Shown here piece after piece: positions 61,969 to 64,000 of a stretch of 64,000 nucleotides of DNA. The stretch is from Candidatus Saccharibacteria bacterium UBA6664. GTDB taxonomy: Bacteria; Patescibacteriota; Saccharimonadia; Saccharimonadales; Saccharimonadaceae. Position 1 is the first letter of the stretch. Every line of letters starts with the position of its first letter. Both the position numbers and the translations under genes were made by a program. The stretch spans positions 241,026 through 305,025 of the forward strand of contig DKKO01000001.1 of assembly GCA_002455275.1 (NCBI GenBank), read 5' to 3'. The notes under the pieces were generated by a model. That model saw only the letters and a list, made by a program, of their open reading frames with translations. It made no database searches and was not told the DNA's origin.

Positions 61969-62090
61969 ATGTAGTTAATGTACTAGTAGTTTAGCGTCTT
62001 CTTCAGACGAAGCGCATGAGGCTAAAGAATTGGTAGACGTGTCTACTATTTCTTATGGTGCTATTTCATAGCAACCCACCACATCCGCGT
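61969..62090 (-). other. tRNA-like 5' leader of pre-tRNA-Leu(UAG)
   Basis: Minus strand. TATAGT (62098-62103) puts the start near 62091. Within three bases comes GCGGATGTGGTGG (62088-62076), identical to the first 13 bases of the tRNA itself. After an insertion with a GCTAT...ATAGC pairing come GTAGACACG and a palindromic copy of the D-arm (GAATTGGTAGAC, inverted). No T-arm follows. Unusually long for a tRNA leader. Confidence 0.65.
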
Positions 62091-62187
62091 ATTCCATACT
62101 ATAGCAAAACAGAGTGGTAAGATAAAGTACCTATATTTCAAACCGCTTGTGGTATGATATAAACAGTCAAAACTAGGGAAAAAGTTA

Positions 62188-63795
62188 GTGAACAAAATCG
62201 CACAATATCTCAACAAACATTTGGTGGGTGAAGTTACGACGGATCCACAGATTATTAAAAAGCACTCGACCGACGGCAGTATTTTAACCATTAGCCCTGA
62301 TATGGTGATGTACCCTATGGTTACCAATGATGTCCGCAAAGCCACCCGTTTCGCCTGGCAGTTGGCGGAAAAAGGCCATACGTTATCGATTACTCCTCGG
62401 GGTAGTGGCTCAGACCGCACTGGGGGAGCAATCGGCAAGGGAGTGGTTGTTTCTTTCCCTACGCACATGCGACATATTTATGAATACGATGCCAAACAGA
62501 AACTCGTGCGTCTGCAGCCGGGTGTGTCGATATCGGCTTTACTTGGCGCATTATCACTTTATGGCACTTCTGTGCCAGGCCTAAGGCTACTACCGCCTAG
62601 CCGTACGGTCGGTGGTGCGGTCAGTTCTATGCGAGCAGCAGGTGATTACGTGAAGCAACTAGAAGTTGTGCTGTCGAACGGTGATGTTTTACAAACAAAG
62701 AAGCTATCAAAGCGTGAATTGAGCCGCAAAAAAGGCTTGCAAACCTTCGAGGGTGATATATATCGACAAGTTGATGCGTTGATTGAAGATTATGCAGATG
62801 TAATAGCTGAAAAATGCGACATTGAGCACGCCGAGCACGCTGGTTATTTTGCACTCGCAGATGTGAAGCAAAAGGACGGTTCATTCGACCTCACGCCACT
62901 ATTTATTGGCTCGCAAGCTACATTGGGTATCATCTCAGAAATGATTCTAAAGGCTGAGTATATCAATCAAAACCCTGCCATTATCGCGATTGCATTCAAT
63001 GAACTCGACAGTGCGTATGATGCTATCGAAGCGGCTGAAAAAATTCAGCCAAGTAGCCTTGAATTTGTTGATGGTTCGTACTTTGAAGTTGCCAAAGCGG
63101 CTGGCAAAGAGTTCAGCTTCTACGAGCAAGCTCGCCAAAATGGCGACGTAGAAGCCGTAATTGTAGCGACCTTCGACGATTTCAATGAGCGAGCGCGTGC
63201 ACGTAAACTTAAGAAATTTGTAAAAATTGCCAAGCCGCTTGGTGGTGTGGTAGGTCAAGCGATTGACGAGTCGGTGAGTGAACTTCATGCTGTACGCACT
63301 GTCACAAGCTTCGCTCTCACGCCATCAACCCACGATGCTAGTACGCCACCGCTCATTGATGGTCTGTATGTACCTGTCGATCGTTTTGAAGAATTTAGCG
63401 CACGGGCTCAAGGCATTGCAAGTAAGCACCATGTTGAACTTTCATTCTACGGCCATCCTCTCGATGGCCACTGGTCAGCGCGGCCTCAAGTGAAGCTCGG
63501 CACGGTAACAGGCAAGCAAACAAGCATGAAATTGATATCTGAAATTGCACTGCTGGCACGACAGCACGAGGGCACGCTATTCGGCGAAATGGGAGAAGGC
63601 AGGTTGCGCACCGTTGCCGCTAAGCAAATGCTCGATCCTGAACTTCAAACAATGTTCCAAGAAGTTAAAGATATTTTTGACCCGCATGGCATACTAAACC
63701 GTGGAGTCAAAGTTGGCACAAACCCTCAAGAGCTTGGCAAGCAACTTCGCTCAGATTTCTCTGCATCGCTCACTGGCGAATTACCTCGTCATTAG
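62188..63795 (+). CDS. FAD-binding (PCMH-type) oxidase/dehydrogenase, GlcD-like
   Basis: 535 residues. FAD-binding PCMH domain at ~35-225 (TPRGSGSDRTGGAIGKGVVVSF, LRLQPGVSISALLGALSLYG, RTVGGAVSSMRAAGDYVKQLEVVL, FIGSQATLGIISEMIL) and a C-terminal FAD-linked oxidase domain ending VKDIFDPHGILNRGVKVG. It resembles D-lactate/glycolate-type dehydrogenases; substrate and electron acceptor are not known. No iron-sulfur domain. Start GTG 62188 with AGGGAAAAA upstream; a TATGAT -10 at 62153-62158. It lies between two tRNA-Leu genes. Confidence 0.88.
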   Translation: MNKIAQYLNKHLVGEVTTDPQIIKKHSTDGSILTISPDMVMYPMVTNDVRKATRFAWQLAEKGHTLSITPRGSGSDRTGGAIGKGVVVSFPTHMRHIYEYDAKQKLVRLQPGVSISALLGALSLYGTSVPGLRLLPPSRTVGGAVSSMRAAGDYVKQLEVVLSNGDVLQTKKLSKRELSRKKGLQTFEGDIYRQVDALIEDYADVIAEKCDIEHAEHAGYFALADVKQKDGSFDLTPLFIGSQATLGIISEMILKAEYINQNPAIIAIAFNELDSAYDAIEAAEKIQPSSLEFVDGSYFEVAKAAGKEFSFYEQARQNGDVEAVIVATFDDFNERARARKLKKFVKIAKPLGGVVGQAIDESVSELHAVRTVTSFALTPSTHDASTPPLIDGLYVPVDRFEEFSARAQGIASKHHVELSFYGHPLDGHWSARPQVKLGTVTGKQTSMKLISEIALLARQHEGTLFGEMGEGRLRTVAAKQMLDPELQTMFQEVKDIFDPHGILNRGVKVGTNPQELGKQLRSDFSASLTGELPRH

Positions 63796-63796
63796 G

Positions 63797-63802
63797 TATA
63801 CT
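63797..63802 (+). promoter_or_regulatory. -10 element of the tRNA-Leu(CAG) transcript
   Basis: TATACT directly after the stop of the FAD oxidase gene. Transcription would begin near 63809, about 103 bases before the mature tRNA, so the leader is part of the primary transcript. Confidence 0.65.
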
Positions 63803-63807
63803 AACAG

Positions 63808-63911
63808 TAGTGCGCAGATGAGGAAGTGTATTTAATACACAGATATGGCGGCACCTTGGTATGAGTAGACGCGCCTAGCGCTCGAGGTGTATGCTAATCT
63901 CGTGAACATAC
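63808..63911 (+). other. tRNA-like 5' leader of pre-tRNA-Leu(CAG)
   Basis: GCAGATG at 63814-63820 repeats the tRNA's 5' acceptor strand exactly. A GTGTATT/AATACAC hairpin follows, then CAGATATGGCGG (63840-63851, one change from the tRNA's CAGATGTGGCGG), TTGGTA, GTAGACGCGC (63865-63874) and an anticodon-arm-like TAGC...TCGAGGTG. No T-arm or CCA. It is a partial, expanded imitation of the tRNA that follows. Confidence 0.65.
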
Positions 63912-63998
63912 GCAGATGTGGCGGAATTGGTAGACGCGCTAGCTTCAGGTGCTAGTGCCCCTCGGGGCGTGGAGGTTCAAGTCCTCTCATCTGTACCA
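63912..63998 (+). tRNA. tRNA-Leu (anticodon CAG), CCA encoded
   Basis: Acceptor GCAGATG/CATCTGT (G1-U72 wobble), D-arm GCGGAATTGGTAGACGC, anticodon stem CTAGC/GCTAG with loop TTCAGGT (anticodon CAG), variable arm TGCCCCTCGGGGCGT, T-arm GGAGG TTCAAGT CCTCT, discriminator A and CCA. Complete within the window. Confidence 0.96.
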
Positions 63999-64000
63999 TT

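Noticed and set aside
63808..63911. A tRNA-Leu interrupted by an intron
   Set aside because: The upstream copy has no T-arm, variable arm or CCA, and the tRNA after it is complete and foldable by itself, so this is not one split gene.
1..64000. CRISPR arrays, insertion sequences, prophage genes
   Set aside because: No regularly spaced repeats, transposase, integrase or phage structural genes were seen.
1..64000. UGA recoding as in Gracilibacteria/Absconditabacteria
   Set aside because: Several genes end at TGA exactly where overlaps and family lengths predict (apbE, gatA, dnaE), so TGA is a stop.

Overview
The window looks like chromosomal DNA of a small-genome Patescibacteria/CPR bacterium, most likely of the Saccharibacteria (TM7) type. 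This is inferred from short core genes packed with start/stop overlaps, few transport or biosynthesis genes, many small membrane and secreted proteins, and a split transketolase. TGA is used as a normal stop, which argues against the recoded Gracilibacteria/Absconditabacteria. Taxonomy was not tested by any search.

Layout. 1-8.5 kb: the 3' end of an rRNA adenine methyltransferase, a FecR-domain surface protein, a tightly coupled flavin/haem redox operon (flavin reductase, ApbE, ferric-reductase-like membrane protein, cupredoxin-like protein), a secreted metallophosphoesterase-like protein, a PspC protein and a secreted protein. 8.5-15.7 kb: ABC exporter, FKBP isomerase, thioredoxin reductase, PLD-like protein, pyrophosphatase, Nudix, RelA/SpoT. 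15.8-24.4 kb: central carbon block (GAPDH, RpiB, Rpe, split transketolase, class II aldolase, two PfkB kinases), interrupted at 16.87-17.44 kb by a GC-rich, self-contained, minus-strand gene cassette. 24.5-33.5 kb: LOG protein, UvrB, GatCAB with a HEPN-like gene inside it, GalU and small envelope proteins. 33.6-46.6 kb: DnaE, SpoU methylase, PilB/GspE ATPase, malic enzyme, L19, an RNase HII-YraN fusion, M1 aminopeptidase, secreted HNH nuclease, NusA. 46.6-64 kb: CIRCE-controlled ClpC, HExxH membrane protein, RadA, PIN-TRAM, class A PBP, TyrS, phosphomannomutase, RecG, an S1/P1-like protein, RsmD, an orphan gene, an FAD oxidase and two tRNA-Leu genes.

Expression. At least 20 genes on both strands have a -10-like hexamer only 4-10 bases before the start codon, so their mRNAs should be leaderless. 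This rule also corrects several starts. Genes inside operons use Shine-Dalgarno sites or ATGA/TAATG overlaps instead.

The most unusual signals are: (1) both tRNA-Leu genes are preceded, between promoter and tRNA, by a roughly 100-120 base leader that imitates the 5' part of the same tRNA; (2) the GC-rich cassette has its own consensus promoter, hairpins and terminator; (3) a divergent pair of leaderless genes shares one overlapping -10 element; (4) a membrane-anchored HEPN-like protein sits in the gatCAB operon.
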